DNA from: Opitutales bacterium UBA5694
Lineage (GTDB): Bacteria > Verrucomicrobiota > Verrucomicrobiia > Opitutales > Opitutaceae
Reading direction: 5' to 3'
NCBI GenBank assembly: GCA_002420185.1
Contig: DIHO01000012.1
Span: 62,001 to 126,000, forward strand
Length of the DNA: 64,000 nucleotides
Shown here: positions 54,641-63,627 of the stretch, piece after piece
Position numbering within the stretch: the stretch's first letter is position 1
Layout of the letters: the number at the start of each line of letters is the position of its first letter
Notes under the pieces: generated by a model
What the model was told of the DNA's origin: nothing
What the model saw: the letters and a program-made list of their open reading frames with translations, nothing else
Database searches by the model: none
Program-made: the position numbers and the translations under genes

Positions 54641-56062
54641 CTACTTGTTTTTAAATCGCTTTTTGATTTTTGCTTTGAGTTGTGCTACTATTTCCCGTTG
54701 ATGTTCCGCGACGTTGCGGGTTTCGCCTTCTAGAGTCCGGTGATCGTATAGCTCGATGTAGCCATCTGTATGAGCGATCATTCGGTGTGTTTTGGTGCGT
54801 ATGGTATGGCCATAGCCTCTGCTAAAATAACCGAAGGCGTCGTGTCCCGGGGATTCGGGTTTTTCAAGTATGGGTTTCAGGGATACGCCGTCGACGTAAT
54901 TCGCTTTCGGAATACCAGAGAGTTCGACGAGTGTCGGGAAAACGTCCACGGTCTCGACAATCGAATGACTTAGTATGCCAGGACTGGGGATGCCTGGGTA
55001 GCTGATAATAAGTGGTGATCGGAGGGATTCCTCAAAGAGGGAGTGTTTGCCCCATATCGAATGTTCTCCCAAGTGCCATCCGTGATCACCCCAAAGGACA
55101 ATAATCGTGTTATCGCGGATACCGAGAGAGTCGAGGCGATCGAGTACCCGACCTACTTGTGCATCGGCATAGGTTACGCAGGCTGCATAATGTTTGCGGA
55201 CTTGCAAAGAGTAGTCGGCATTGGTGTTGGGGTCCATACCGTCACGCTTGTACTTATAAAATTCTCCGGACTTGTGCCAGGTTGTACGGTCCTTTGGCTT
55301 CTGAGGATGAGGTACTTCCGGGAGTTCAGCGTCTACGTAGAGATCCAGATATTTCTTGGGAGCACCGAAAGGCAAATGTGGTCGGAGGATGCCGAATGCC
55401 AGAAAGAAAGGTTTGTCGTTTTCCTTTGTTGCAAGGGATTCAAGCTGCTCGATTGCCTGGTCCGAGCTGATGCCATCTGGGTAGATCTGGTCTGGACCCT
55501 CATAAGCTTGAAGTAGATCCATTTGGCTGGCGTCACCTCGAATTTCTCCATGGGCTTGCCCGTGCATCCAGCCTCTGGGGTGTTGCCAGGCACCGGTCCT
55601 AAGTAAGTGTCGATCCCAGGAAAGGGGCATTTCCGGAATGGTTAGATCGTCCCAGTCAGGGCCTCCGCGACCGCCAGGGTGATGGGACACTTTTCCTACT
55701 GAGACTGTGCGATAGCCATTTTGACGAAACCAAGCGGGCATGCTAGGAGGAGAGGCTTTAGTATCTCTGGCGAGGACCTCGGCCCGATCAAACAGAGCCG
55801 TGTTGCTAGGACCGCCGTACGTTCCGGTTAGTAGTGTGTAGCGCGACGCACCGCAGGTGGGGGCTTGGACGTAATGCTTGTAGAAGGCGCGACCCTCCGC
55901 GGCGAGCCTATCGATATTTGGAGAGTGGATGTAGTCGACCCCGAAGCAGTTTAATTCCGGTCTTAAGTCGTCTACGCAAATGAGGAGTACATTCGGCTTA
56001 TTTTCCGCAGCGAACATACTTAGCGTCGCACATGCGGCTAGTAGGGATGGAAGACGTTTCAT
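54641..56062 (-). CDS. S1 sulfatase, iduronate-2-sulfatase-like, with CGASR site
   Basis: Secreted sulfatase of 473 residues. Signal peptide 1-18, LLICVDDLRPELNCFG (Asp 31-32), formylglycine site CGASR at 70-74, which has Ala in the Pro position, SVGKVSHHPGGRGG, AFGILRPHLPFGAPKKY, WGDHGWHLGEHSIWGKHSLFEE. The GK-V-S-HH and GDHGWHLGEH motifs are iduronate-2-sulfatase-like. CxAxR is known as an accepted variant in some bacterial sulfatases, so it may still mature. ATG at 56062 was taken as the start; a longer frame exists but is polar. A broken sialate O-acetylesterase lies just upstream on the same strand. Confidence 0.92.
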   Translation of the reverse strand: MKRLPSLLAACATLSMFAAENKPNVLLICVDDLRPELNCFGVDYIHSPNIDRLAAEGRAFYKHYVQAPTCGASRYTLLTGTYGGPSNTALFDRAEVLARDTKASPPSMPAWFRQNGYRTVSVGKVSHHPGGRGGPDWDDLTIPEMPLSWDRHLLRTGAWQHPRGWMHGQAHGEIRGDASQMDLLQAYEGPDQIYPDGISSDQAIEQLESLATKENDKPFFLAFGILRPHLPFGAPKKYLDLYVDAELPEVPHPQKPKDRTTWHKSGEFYKYKRDGMDPNTNADYSLQVRKHYAACVTYADAQVGRVLDRLDSLGIRDNTIIVLWGDHGWHLGEHSIWGKHSLFEESLRSPLIISYPGIPSPGILSHSIVETVDVFPTLVELSGIPKANYVDGVSLKPILEKPESPGHDAFGYFSRGYGHTIRTKTHRMIAHTDGYIELYDHRTLEGETRNVAEHQREIVAQLKAKIKKRFKNK

Positions 56063-56171
56063 TGAATTTGAGCATTTGTAAGCAGAATCACATTTCAAGC
56101 CTGTATGCCGGCCGTACTCGTTTTGGGTGAATCGTGATGAAAAGAACACTGCCTGATAAATATTGATTTTG

Positions 56172-56327
56172 CTGGATTCGCTTCCAGCGACTGTCTTTAC
56201 TGATTTTGGCTTGCTCGGATGCTCCGGCTGCGGAAACTTTGACGAAGGCTCCCAACTCGCCCCAGCCCCAGAATGGTACCGGCATCTCGCGCTGCAAAAC
56301 CATGTGATCGGAAAACAGGGAGGCTAG
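56172..56327 (-). pseudogene. Sialate O-acetylesterase N-terminal remnant
   Basis: Minus-strand frame reads LASLFSDHMVLQREMPVPFW, GWGELGAFVKVSAAG and KDSRWKR. LFSDHMVLQR-MPVP-WGW-PG is the hallmark start of SASA-type 9-O-acetylesterases. A stop lies immediately upstream in place of the signal peptide, and the similarity fades before any catalytic residue. A fragment of a former acetylesterase that would have followed the deacetylation theme of this region. Confidence 0.5.
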
Positions 56328-56588
56328 CTATAGCTTTGACGTTTCAGCTAGAACCTGAAGGGCCGACAACAGATTGGTTAGGGCCCTTCAAAAGTTCTTT
56401 AGTAGCATTTCGATAGTCTTTAGTAATGAAGAGAATTTGCAAGTGGCTCTCCGTTCCGACTGCCGCTCTACCAAGAAATATTTTTTGTGAATTTAGAATT
56501 GATTCTAATCGCGATTGTAAAGGATTGGAGGATACGATAGGCTTGACCATTGACCCGATTGAATGTTGTGCCTTAGAGTTCCGCACTA

Positions 56589-57920
56589 GTGAAGAAATTA
56601 ATCATTCCGTTTACAGTCCTCGTCGCAAATTTGGCTTTTGCTGAGCCGACGGATTTTGATCGGCGGTTGTTTCACGCTCCGCCCAAGCCCCTTTCGTCTG
56701 AGGCGGTGACTGAAGACTGGCCGCGGTTTTTGGGTCCGCGGCATGATCTGCACTCTAGGGAAACCAAGCTGCTTAAGTCGTGGCCGGCGGACGGGCCTAA
56801 TCGGATTTGGGAAGTAGAGCGAGGGAACGGGCATGCGCCTGCGGTCGTCTCGGGCAACTACTTGGTCATGATCCATGAGTTGAATGGGCGTGAGACAATT
56901 GAATGCCTAGAACCCGAAACTGGGAAGCAGCATTGGATGCACGACTATCCAGTTGAATTGGGTTCCAGTTACGGAATTACGGACGCACCGCGTTCTGGAC
57001 CGGTTATCCATGGTGAGCTCGTTTTCACGGTTGGAGTGAGGGGCGACCTGATCTGTTTTGAATTGGAAACAGGCAATGTGGTTTGGCGCAGGAACCTAGA
57101 CGAAGCGTATGGACCGGCTCCGCTCTTTTTTGGTCGAGGAAGCTGTCCGGTGGTCCATGGGGAACAGCTGATCGTCAATGTTGGAGGTCAGATGTGTGTC
57201 GCCAGTTTTCACAAAAGAACCGGAAAGTTGATCTGGAAAATGAAGCATGAATGGCATGCGAGTTATGCGTCGCCTGTTCCAGCTATACTTCACGGTGAGG
57301 ATCGGGTTCTCGTATTTGCAGGGGGGATGGTTCGTCCGCCAACAGGTGGTTTGTTGAGTATCAATCCGGATACAGGAACCCTGGACTCCGATTTTCCTTG
57401 GAGAGCTCGAATGCATGCCTCGGTTAATGCCGCCTCACCCGTGGTCGTGGGTAACTCGGTCTTCATTACGGAGGGATACTCAGAGGGCGGGGCGCTAATC
57501 GATTTTGCACCGGATGGTTCCTCAACTCTTCGCTGGAAGGCGGATCGCTTTGGGGGTCAATTTACAACACCGATTGCTCATGAAGGTTATCTCTATGGTG
57601 TCGACGGTACTGTTGGAACGGAAGTGGTGTGTTATGAAATAGCGTCAGGTCGCGAGATGTGGCGTGACGGGATTTATCTTAAGGACGCGCGGCTGGGAAG
57701 GGCTAGCCTACTTCGGGTTGATAGTGCGTTCCTTTGTATTGGCGGGCAGGGTACGTTGCTTTGGCTAGATCTAAATTCGAAAGGGCCCAAAATTTTGGCG
57801 GAAACGCAGTTGTTTCAGGCCCCGGAGACATGGGGAGTACCGACTGTGAATCGCGGCTTACTCTTTGTGAACCAGAACGCGAAGGGCTCGCGTCTGATTT
57901 GCTACGACTTGCGAAAGTAA
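56589..57920 (+). CDS. Secreted PQQ-like beta-propeller protein
   Basis: Exported protein of 443 residues starting at GTG (no ATG nearby), signal peptide 1-18. Propeller blades show as LLKSWPADGPNRIWEVERG, TIECLEPETGKQHWMHDYP, DLICFELETGNVVWRRNLD, ASFHKRTGKLIWKMKHEW, LLSINPDTGTLDSDFPW and VVCYEIASGREMWRDGIY. WPRFLGPRHDLHSRE near residue 45 is the usual opening of this planctomycete/verrucomicrobial group. Often found next to DUF1592/DUF1552 or sulfatase genes. No catalytic role can be read. The next propeller gene lies on the same strand beyond a sulfatase remnant. Confidence 0.88.
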   Translation: MKKLIIPFTVLVANLAFAEPTDFDRRLFHAPPKPLSSEAVTEDWPRFLGPRHDLHSRETKLLKSWPADGPNRIWEVERGNGHAPAVVSGNYLVMIHELNGRETIECLEPETGKQHWMHDYPVELGSSYGITDAPRSGPVIHGELVFTVGVRGDLICFELETGNVVWRRNLDEAYGPAPLFFGRGSCPVVHGEQLIVNVGGQMCVASFHKRTGKLIWKMKHEWHASYASPVPAILHGEDRVLVFAGGMVRPPTGGLLSINPDTGTLDSDFPWRARMHASVNAASPVVVGNSVFITEGYSEGGALIDFAPDGSSTLRWKADRFGGQFTTPIAHEGYLYGVDGTVGTEVVCYEIASGREMWRDGIYLKDARLGRASLLRVDSAFLCIGGQGTLLWLDLNSKGPKILAETQLFQAPETWGVPTVNRGLLFVNQNAKGSRLICYDLRK

Positions 57921-58011
57921 AAAGGGCATCACTCACCAAAAAGGCAACATTTCTCGTTGGAGCCAGAATAGTAATCCTGAATTTCTTAAAATTTAGTTGG
58001 ATTACCCGCGC

Positions 58012-58190
58012 TCAACACTTCCCGGCCCCCAAAGAGGTGTGACCAAGTCCGATTCCCAAGCTTCCATTTTAGCTAGGAGTTGCTTGAGAACCATTGGGTT
58101 TTTTGGGGCCAAATTTTGGATCTCTCCAATGTTGGTACTTAAATCGTAGAGCTCAGGCGTATTGTCCGTGGAATTGCTCGAGTGGATGCT
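58012..58190 (-). pseudogene. Sulfatase C-terminal remnant
   Basis: Minus-strand frame reads SNSTDNTPELYDLSTNIGE, QNLAPKNPMVLKQLLAKMEA and WESDLVTPLWGPGSVERG before a TAA. PELYDLSxDIGE-xxNLA followed by a helix and a short tail ending in P-x-WGPG is the standard end of S1 sulfatases. No catalytic part is present: the plus-strand propeller gene occupies the position. The fragment is antisense to both flanking propeller genes. Confidence 0.58.
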
Positions 58191-58340
58191 GAGTCACTGA
58201 GCCAGGTAAAAGATTCAGCTTCCTCTCACACGTTTCAGAGCGAATCGATACGGCTGGTTTCGTCAAGTTTGGCTCTAGCCGGTGGCTTTTTCGTGACAAG
58301 TCTAGGAATCGCTTTAATTCTTTATGTCGTCATGTCTTCG

Positions 58341-59606
58341 ATGAAAAATTGCCCATTTCGATTAATCCTAAACGCGATTACACTGGTCTTTTGTTCCTTC
58401 AGTTGTGCCAATCCTGCGAGCGACGGTAATTGGCTATCTTGGCGAGGTCCCAGTGGTGATGGAGTTGCTGCGATGGGACAGAATATTCCGACTAAGTGGT
58501 CGGAAACGCAGCATCTTAAATGGAAGGCTCTGGTGCCGGGGCGAGGGCATTCCACGCCTATTGTTGTTGACGATCGCATTTTCCTGACCACGGCCCGCGA
58601 AGAAGAGGGATCCCAATCCGCTCTCTGCTATTCATTTTCGACGGGAGATTTGATCTGGGAAAAAGTTCTTTTGGAGGGGCTTTTACCGGTAAAGATTCAT
58701 CGAAAGAATACCCATGCTTCCCCCAGTGTGGCGAGCGATGGAGAGAAGATATTCGCCCTGTTCTTTGTTGCGGGAGATCGGCTTCGGCTTTTCTCACTGG
58801 ATTTGAATGGGAATGAATTATGGCAGCTCGACGTAGGACGTTTCTACCCCGAGCAGTCATTTGGTTATGGAACGACTCCCCTTCTAGCTGCAGGGAACGT
58901 TGTCGTTGCTGCTGAAAGCCAAGGAGAGGGATATATAGCCGCGTTTGACGCGAGCTCAGGCAAAGAGGTGTGGCGAACCGCACGTAAGGCGGTACGATCG
59001 TCCTATGGATCGCCTGTTTTAGCCAACTTTGGAGGTGTAGATCAAATTGTCCTCAATGGAGCCGACCGGGTTGCCAGTTATGATCCGCAAACGGGGTGCG
59101 AGTTTTGGTCTGTGGAAGGCGGTGACCCCTTGGTTGCAAATTCGGTGGTTTGGAAAGATGGAGTGGTCTTTGCGTCGGGTGGTTATCCGGGAAGAGAAAC
59201 TTGGGCCATTGATGTCGCCAGCGGGAAAATCATTTGGAGTTCGCAAGTAAAGTGTTACGAGCAGTCGATGCTCGTGGTGGACGATTATTTGTATGGAGTT
59301 GCGGAAGGGGGACTGGTTCATTGCTGGGATCCCAATTCAGGGGAGATCCTTTGGCGTGAGCGATTGCCCAAGGGTCCTGAGTGTGCATCTCCGGTATTGG
59401 CAAACGGATACATCTTACACGCTAACGAGGAGGGTAAGGTATTCGTGATCAAACCGAATTCGGAGAAGCTTGAGCTAGTTGCAGAAAACCAATTGGGGGA
59501 AGAAATATTTGCGTCTCCCGTTGTATGCCGTGACCGGATTTTAATTCGTTCCGCCAGTTACAATGGCGAGGCCCGAAGTGAGATGCTGTATTCAATCGGT
59601 TTTTGA
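58341..59606 (+). CDS. PQQ-like beta-propeller protein, probable lipoprotein
   Basis: Protein of 421 residues. The start MKNCPFRLILNAITLVFCSF leads to SCANPASDG, a weak lipobox (FSC). Blades include WLSWRGPSGDGVAAMGQNIP, WSETQHLKWKALVPGRGHS, ALCYSFSTGDLIWEKVLL, YIAAFDASSGKEVWRTARK, RVASYDPQTGCEFWSVEGGD, AIDVASGKIIWSSQVK and HCWDPNSGEILWRERLPKG. WRGPxGDG is the usual opening for this family. Role unknown. The start could be three codons earlier (ATG 58332); longer starts run into the sulfatase remnant on the other strand. Confidence 0.86.
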   Translation: MKNCPFRLILNAITLVFCSFSCANPASDGNWLSWRGPSGDGVAAMGQNIPTKWSETQHLKWKALVPGRGHSTPIVVDDRIFLTTAREEEGSQSALCYSFSTGDLIWEKVLLEGLLPVKIHRKNTHASPSVASDGEKIFALFFVAGDRLRLFSLDLNGNELWQLDVGRFYPEQSFGYGTTPLLAAGNVVVAAESQGEGYIAAFDASSGKEVWRTARKAVRSSYGSPVLANFGGVDQIVLNGADRVASYDPQTGCEFWSVEGGDPLVANSVVWKDGVVFASGGYPGRETWAIDVASGKIIWSSQVKCYEQSMLVVDDYLYGVAEGGLVHCWDPNSGEILWRERLPKGPECASPVLANGYILHANEEGKVFVIKPNSEKLELVAENQLGEEIFASPVVCRDRILIRSASYNGEARSEMLYSIGF

Positions 59607-59796
59607 ATACGGTAATGTCAGTTTGGTCACTGAAAAGAATTTGGATTTGAATTACCCGCTGCCTTGAAAACCTTGGAGAGCGGCAATTCCCTAGTATTGT
59701 GAAATAAGTGTACTACGAAACTTGTGTCTCAATCTAAAAAACGAGATATCGACGGTATTTATTGACCACTTACGAATCTAAAAATACAATGAAAAG

Positions 59797-59966
59797 GTGA
59801 AGACCTATATCTTTCCTCTCGTTCTTTTTTTCCTCTTGCCGGTCTTGGCCATGAATTGGCTATCAAGCCACCAGCGGACGAAGACCAGGAGCTTGTTTTC
59901 CCCGATGTCGAGGGTTACTTGACGCTCGTATTCGACCCTCGTATGTACTCGGATACGCTTGTATAA
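59797..59966 (+). pseudogene. PHP-domain phosphodiesterase N-terminal remnant
   Basis: GTG at 59797 opens a signal-peptide-like MKTYIFPLVLFFLLPVLA. One frameshift later the frame reads HELAIKPPADEDQELVFPDV, EGYLTLVFDPRMYSDTLV and a stop. P-D-V-x-GY-x-T-L-x-x-D-x-H-M-H is the start of secreted Sb-PDE/PHP-type phosphodiesterases; here the metal-binding His residues are already lost. A weak match, but the combination of leader and GYLTLV-DP is suggestive. Confidence 0.38.
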
Positions 59967-60012
59967 GCCCTCATGTCCATGGGCTAAGCCCGTTTGCTGT
60001 AAACACGACGAA

Positions 60013-60579
60013 CTATTCTGCCACTTCAACAATCATTTCAATCTCGACCGCAGCCCCTAGGGGCAGGGAGCTGAAGCCGCTGGCGGCCCGTGCGTGTCTG
60101 CCTTTTTCTCCGAATACCTCAACCATTAAGTCGGAGCATCCGTTAATGACCTTTGAGTGATCAGTGAAATTGTCGGTGGCATTGACCATGCCGAAAACTT
60201 TGGCGATTCCTTTCACCTTAGAAAGTTCTCCGATTTCAGCTTTAAGCGTGGCAAGCAATGCGATCGCTGAGAGGCGTGCTGCTTGATACCCTTCTTCGGT
60301 AGTAAGGTCTTTCCCCAGCTTTCCAATGACAACGGATTTATCTTTTCGGAATGGCAGGTGTCCAGAGAGAAAGATCGTGTTGCCTATGCGTCTACCGCCC
60401 ACGTAGTTGGCAATCGATTTGCTGGGCGTTGGAAGGGCGATGCCTAGTTTTTCTAAGTTAGCCTCTGGATTTGAGCCAGCGTGGTGAGCAGCGAAGCAGG
60501 ATTGAGAAACGAGGGTCAGGGCGACGGCAGCTATGACGACGGAGCTCAACGAGTAGAATGAGGTTTTCAGCTTTTGCAT
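60013..60579 (-). CDS. Secreted RidA-family (YjgF/YER057c/UK114) protein
   Basis: Exported protein of 188 residues: leader MQKLKTSFYSLSSVVIAAVA up to about residue 30, then a RidA fold: EANLEKLGIALPTPSKSIAN, YVGGRRIGNTIFLSGHLPFR, VIGKLGKDLTTEEGYQAARL, AIALLATLKAEIGELSKVKG, VFGMVNATDNFTDHSKVING, SDLMVEVFGEKGRHARAASG, GAAVEIEMIVEV. The catalytic Arg of the RidA type is probably that of GRHARAA. Cytosolic RidA deaminates reactive enamines; this YjgF branch with an export leader has no established role. ATG at 60579 was chosen. Stands alone on the minus strand. Confidence 0.9.
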   Translation of the reverse strand: MQKLKTSFYSLSSVVIAAVALTLVSQSCFAAHHAGSNPEANLEKLGIALPTPSKSIANYVGGRRIGNTIFLSGHLPFRKDKSVVIGKLGKDLTTEEGYQAARLSAIALLATLKAEIGELSKVKGIAKVFGMVNATDNFTDHSKVINGCSDLMVEVFGEKGRHARAASGFSSLPLGAAVEIEMIVEVAE

Positions 60580-61208
60580 AAATTTGGAGATATTGGGTTC
60601 TGCCAAACTCGCAAGCATCTTACAATTAATGCAAAAAAAACCTCAGTATTGGGGTGAGTGCCCTGCGCTTCTCCCAAGATTACTCAATCGTGGCAAACTA
60701 ACGGCGAAGTCTATGCGTGCCACGGTCGATTAAGCCGACTATCTCTATCGCAAAGGAATTCGCCTACCCTTGATGCTCGGTTTTTTTGCCTGTCCATTGG
60801 CTCGTTTTCAGTCAACCCGATGTGCAAGTCGATCGTTACCTCAACTTGCACTATGAGGCGGATCTAAAATGGGATGGCACGTTGAATTGTGATGACGGGA
60901 AAAAACCGACAAAAGGCGGGGAACCGTGGCAGCGAAATAATATAGAACAATCTGATCTCCCGATGGCGACAACGAGAAGTCCTAACTGTATTTTGCGGAG
61001 GTTGCTATTTCCGAATCGATTTTACCGATAGGGAAAGTTAAACTGAAATAGCAGAACGGAGTTGGTTAGATTTTTGTCTACCGAAGCAAGGTGGGCAAAG
61101 GAAAACACCCGACCATTCTGTTTTTCCATGGCTTAGGAGGAAAATCGAATCTGCAGGCCTGGAAAAGCAATTTGTTCAATCAACCCATACAAACCCGGGA
61201 TTATCGTT
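60580..61208. other. 629-base gap with broken coding-like pieces
   Basis: No intact gene. Plus strand 60798-60940 reads WLVFSQPDVQVDRYLNLHYE and ADLKWDGTLNCDDGKKP, family unknown. Plus strand 61070-61200 reads KVGKGKHPTILFFHGLGGKS and LQAWKSNLFN, with the HG-LGG oxyanion pattern of alpha/beta hydrolases, but no nucleophile follows because the next sulfatase ends there. Both look like debris. Confidence 0.3.
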
Positions 61209-62657
61209 TCAGCCTGCCTGATCCAGCAGGTAGCTGGGTTCGATGTAGGGGTAGTCCGAGTCAAACTTAGTCAAGGGATGGGGGTTTTCCTCAATCCCAT
61301 GAGGCCGCCGTTCGCTTCCAAGCTTGTTGCGTAACCCGTCACCGATCCGGTCACCCATATCCTCCATGCGTTTTTTGAGTTCCTTCACGATGTCGGGGTG
61401 TTGGGCGGCGACATTGTTCTGCTCCGAACAGTCCTTTGACAGATTGAATAGTTCAGGCTTGGACGTATCGACATCTCGTCCTCCAGCGGTGGCGAATCGT
61501 AATTTCCAATCCCCTACGCGAACTGCTTGAAGCTGATCGACGAGATAGTAGAAAAAAGCATCGTAGGGGCTATGGGCTCCGGGTTCCCCTCTCCAAATCG
61601 GGCTGACATCATGACCGTCGCGGATCGGATCGCCGCTTAGGGGTTGTCCCAAGATAGCTGCTATAGTGGGGTAGAAGTCCATCGCAGTGACGAGCTCTTT
61701 GGAAACCGATCCCGCCTCGATTTGCCCGGGCCATTTCATGATACAAGGAACGCGCATGCCGCCTTCCCACGTTTGGCCTTTGGTGCCGCGCAAGGCACCG
61801 TTGCTCCCTCCGTGATGGTCGACTCGGCTACCGTTGTCAGAAGTGAAAATAACGATAGTGTTCTCCTCAAGGCCGAGGCGTTTCAATTCGGCAACTATGA
61901 CCCCAGTACTCCAGTCCACCGCGGCTACCGCGGCACCGTAAATGCCATTGCGGGAAGCCCGGAGAAACGGGTCCATCACGTAGTGCGGTAAATGGACATG
62001 CATGTGAGCAAAATAAAGGAAGAAAGGATTCTCTTTGTTCTCCCGAATAAAAGTCACGGCCTCTTCGGTATAGCTTTGAATTAGGGGGGCCTGTTTGGGC
62101 TGCTCGGCGATGACCTCCTCATTGCGCAAAAGGGGCAGGGGCGGGCTTTTCGGACGGCGAGGCATGATCGCCATATCATTACTGTAGGGGATCCCGTAAT
62201 ACGAATCGAATCCGTGCCGAGTGGGCAGGTGTTCCAGTTGGTCTCCCAAATGCCATTTCCCCACATGACTGGTCGTGTATCCCTGCCACTTCAAGTACTC
62301 TGGTAGCAAGAGCTCATTTGGGTGCAGACCTTCGGCGAAGCCCGGAAAAAGGACCCAGCTGGTGCGGCTTTTCTTGAAGGCGTCAAATCCGACCCGACCC
62401 GGATACCCACCCGTTAGCAGGGCTGCCCGCGACGGAGTACAGACGGGACTGGCGGAATAATAATCGGTAAAGCGCATGCCGTCCAAAGCTAGCTGATCCA
62501 CGTGAGGCGTGTCGTTTTTATCCGAGCCGTAGCACCCGAGGTCACCGTATCCTAGATCGTCTACGTAGATCAAGACAATGTTGGGCTTGCAATCGACTGC
62601 AGAACAATGGGATGAGGGAACAAACAAAGCGAGGAGAATTAAGATGGCGTATGGCAT
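61209..62657 (-). CDS. S1 sulfatase (arylsulfatase A-like)
   Basis: Secreted sulfatase of 482 residues. Signal peptide 1-20, LIYVDDLGYGDLGCYG (Asp 33-34), formylglycine site CTPSR at 73-77 (AALLTGGYPGRVG), HVGKWHLGDQLEHLPTRHGF, FFLYFAHMHVHLPHYV, TSDNGSRVDHHGGSNG, RGTKGQTWEGGMRVPCIMKW. YYGIPYSNDM is shared with the sulfatase at 9635, as is the overall length, so the two are paralogues. ATG at 62657 opens the signal peptide. A C-terminal tail (YPYIEPSYLLDQAG) goes beyond the usual end. Stands alone. Confidence 0.93.
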   Translation of the reverse strand: MPYAILILLALFVPSSHCSAVDCKPNIVLIYVDDLGYGDLGCYGSDKNDTPHVDQLALDGMRFTDYYSASPVCTPSRAALLTGGYPGRVGFDAFKKSRTSWVLFPGFAEGLHPNELLLPEYLKWQGYTTSHVGKWHLGDQLEHLPTRHGFDSYYGIPYSNDMAIMPRRPKSPPLPLLRNEEVIAEQPKQAPLIQSYTEEAVTFIRENKENPFFLYFAHMHVHLPHYVMDPFLRASRNGIYGAAVAAVDWSTGVIVAELKRLGLEENTIVIFTSDNGSRVDHHGGSNGALRGTKGQTWEGGMRVPCIMKWPGQIEAGSVSKELVTAMDFYPTIAAILGQPLSGDPIRDGHDVSPIWRGEPGAHSPYDAFFYYLVDQLQAVRVGDWKLRFATAGGRDVDTSKPELFNLSKDCSEQNNVAAQHPDIVKELKKRMEDMGDRIGDGLRNKLGSERRPHGIEENPHPLTKFDSDYPYIEPSYLLDQAG

Positions 62658-63276
62658 GGGCGTAAACTCGCACTTTCTCCAATAATCGGCAAGTGTGCTT
62701 TTAAGATAGCCCCGATAGACTGCTAAAGACGAAATGGGACATTCAAGTTGGCCTTAGCTGGAAGTAGTGCCAGATGCCCTCAAACTCTACTTAGTTTAAA
62801 AATCGGAAATGAGTACCTTACTCGTTTCAGTTTGATCCACCTTGGGATCATTATATAAGAATAGAGTGCGACTAGTAAGTAGGGTTTCATTGATGTTAGG
62901 GCTAATTGTCCGCTATGCTGGGATCACGGCCCAAGCCCTAAGGATTTAAAGCTGTTCGTTGATCCGCAGCTTACCAAAGATAGTCAGCCTTACCTCAGAA
63001 AACACTTTGTGGTATTCTTTTCAGTGCACACCATTCAAACTTTCTTCAGCTTTCATTCGATCGCGGTGTTGTTTGGGCATATGAAATTGGGATTGGTGAG
63101 GATTGAAAAGGGAGTTCTCGTTGACAGGTTAGCAAGAGGAGGTGCAGTGTGTTGTTTTGTCTGGCAGGGCAAATTTTGGCGTATGTGAGGATTATTAATG
63201 AGATAGTTTTTAAAACCGCGATCGACGAGTACTGACCACAAGAAGGTTGAGGCTGTGCTTGGGCAGCGATCTACTC
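62658..63276. other. 619-base gap with one unassigned open frame
   Basis: A plus-strand frame (62881-63187) begins GFIDVRANCPLCWDHGPS, KDLKLFVDPQLTKDSQPYLR and then turns into AT-rich, less protein-like sequence. The first part looks like a piece of a lost gene, family not recognised. Nothing else noted. Confidence 0.25.
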
Positions 63277-63627
63277 ATGACAAACGCTTTATTCTATTCC
63301 TGCAGCATACTCTCGGCCGTGTCCTTTTTGTGGTACGCGATCGATTGCCTGACTAGCGTACGAATGAAACTCGAATTTGAGCGGTATGGCCTTGATCGAT
63401 ACAGAATGCTGACCGGCTTCCTTCAAATTTGCGGAGTAATCGGCCTTTGTATCGGATACGTTTTTCCTATAATCGGTGTTTTAGCTGCCTCAGGTCTCGC
63501 AATTCAGATGGTTCTGGCAATAGGCGTTCGGATAAGAATCAAGGATGGGCTTCTGAGATCGCTACCGGCGGTTTTCTACCTAATTCTTAACACAGGATTG
63601 GTCTACTTATATTTACAGGGTGTTTGA
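63277..63627 (+). CDS. DoxX-like membrane protein
   Basis: Small inner-membrane protein of 116 residues with four hydrophobic segments. RMKLEFERYGLDRYRMLTGF, QICGVIGLCIGYVFPIIGV and VRIRIKDGLLRSLPAVFY follow the DoxX-like (DoxX_2) layout. ATG at 63277 was chosen; an upstream TTG is less likely. It converges with another DoxX-like gene, and the two overlap by 15 bases at their 3' ends. They share the pattern E-F-x-x-YGL and I-x-IKD-x-x-x-(K/R)SLPA, so they are distant duplicates. Physiological role unknown; homologues are tied to redox stress. Confidence 0.82.
   Translation: MTNALFYSCSILSAVSFLWYAIDCLTSVRMKLEFERYGLDRYRMLTGFLQICGVIGLCIGYVFPIIGVLAASGLAIQMVLAIGVRIRIKDGLLRSLPAVFYLILNTGLVYLYLQGV

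Noticed and set aside
56344..56644. Overlapping open frames on both strands upstream of the first PQQ gene
   Set aside because: Neither translation shows a family motif and they exclude each other; probably spurious.
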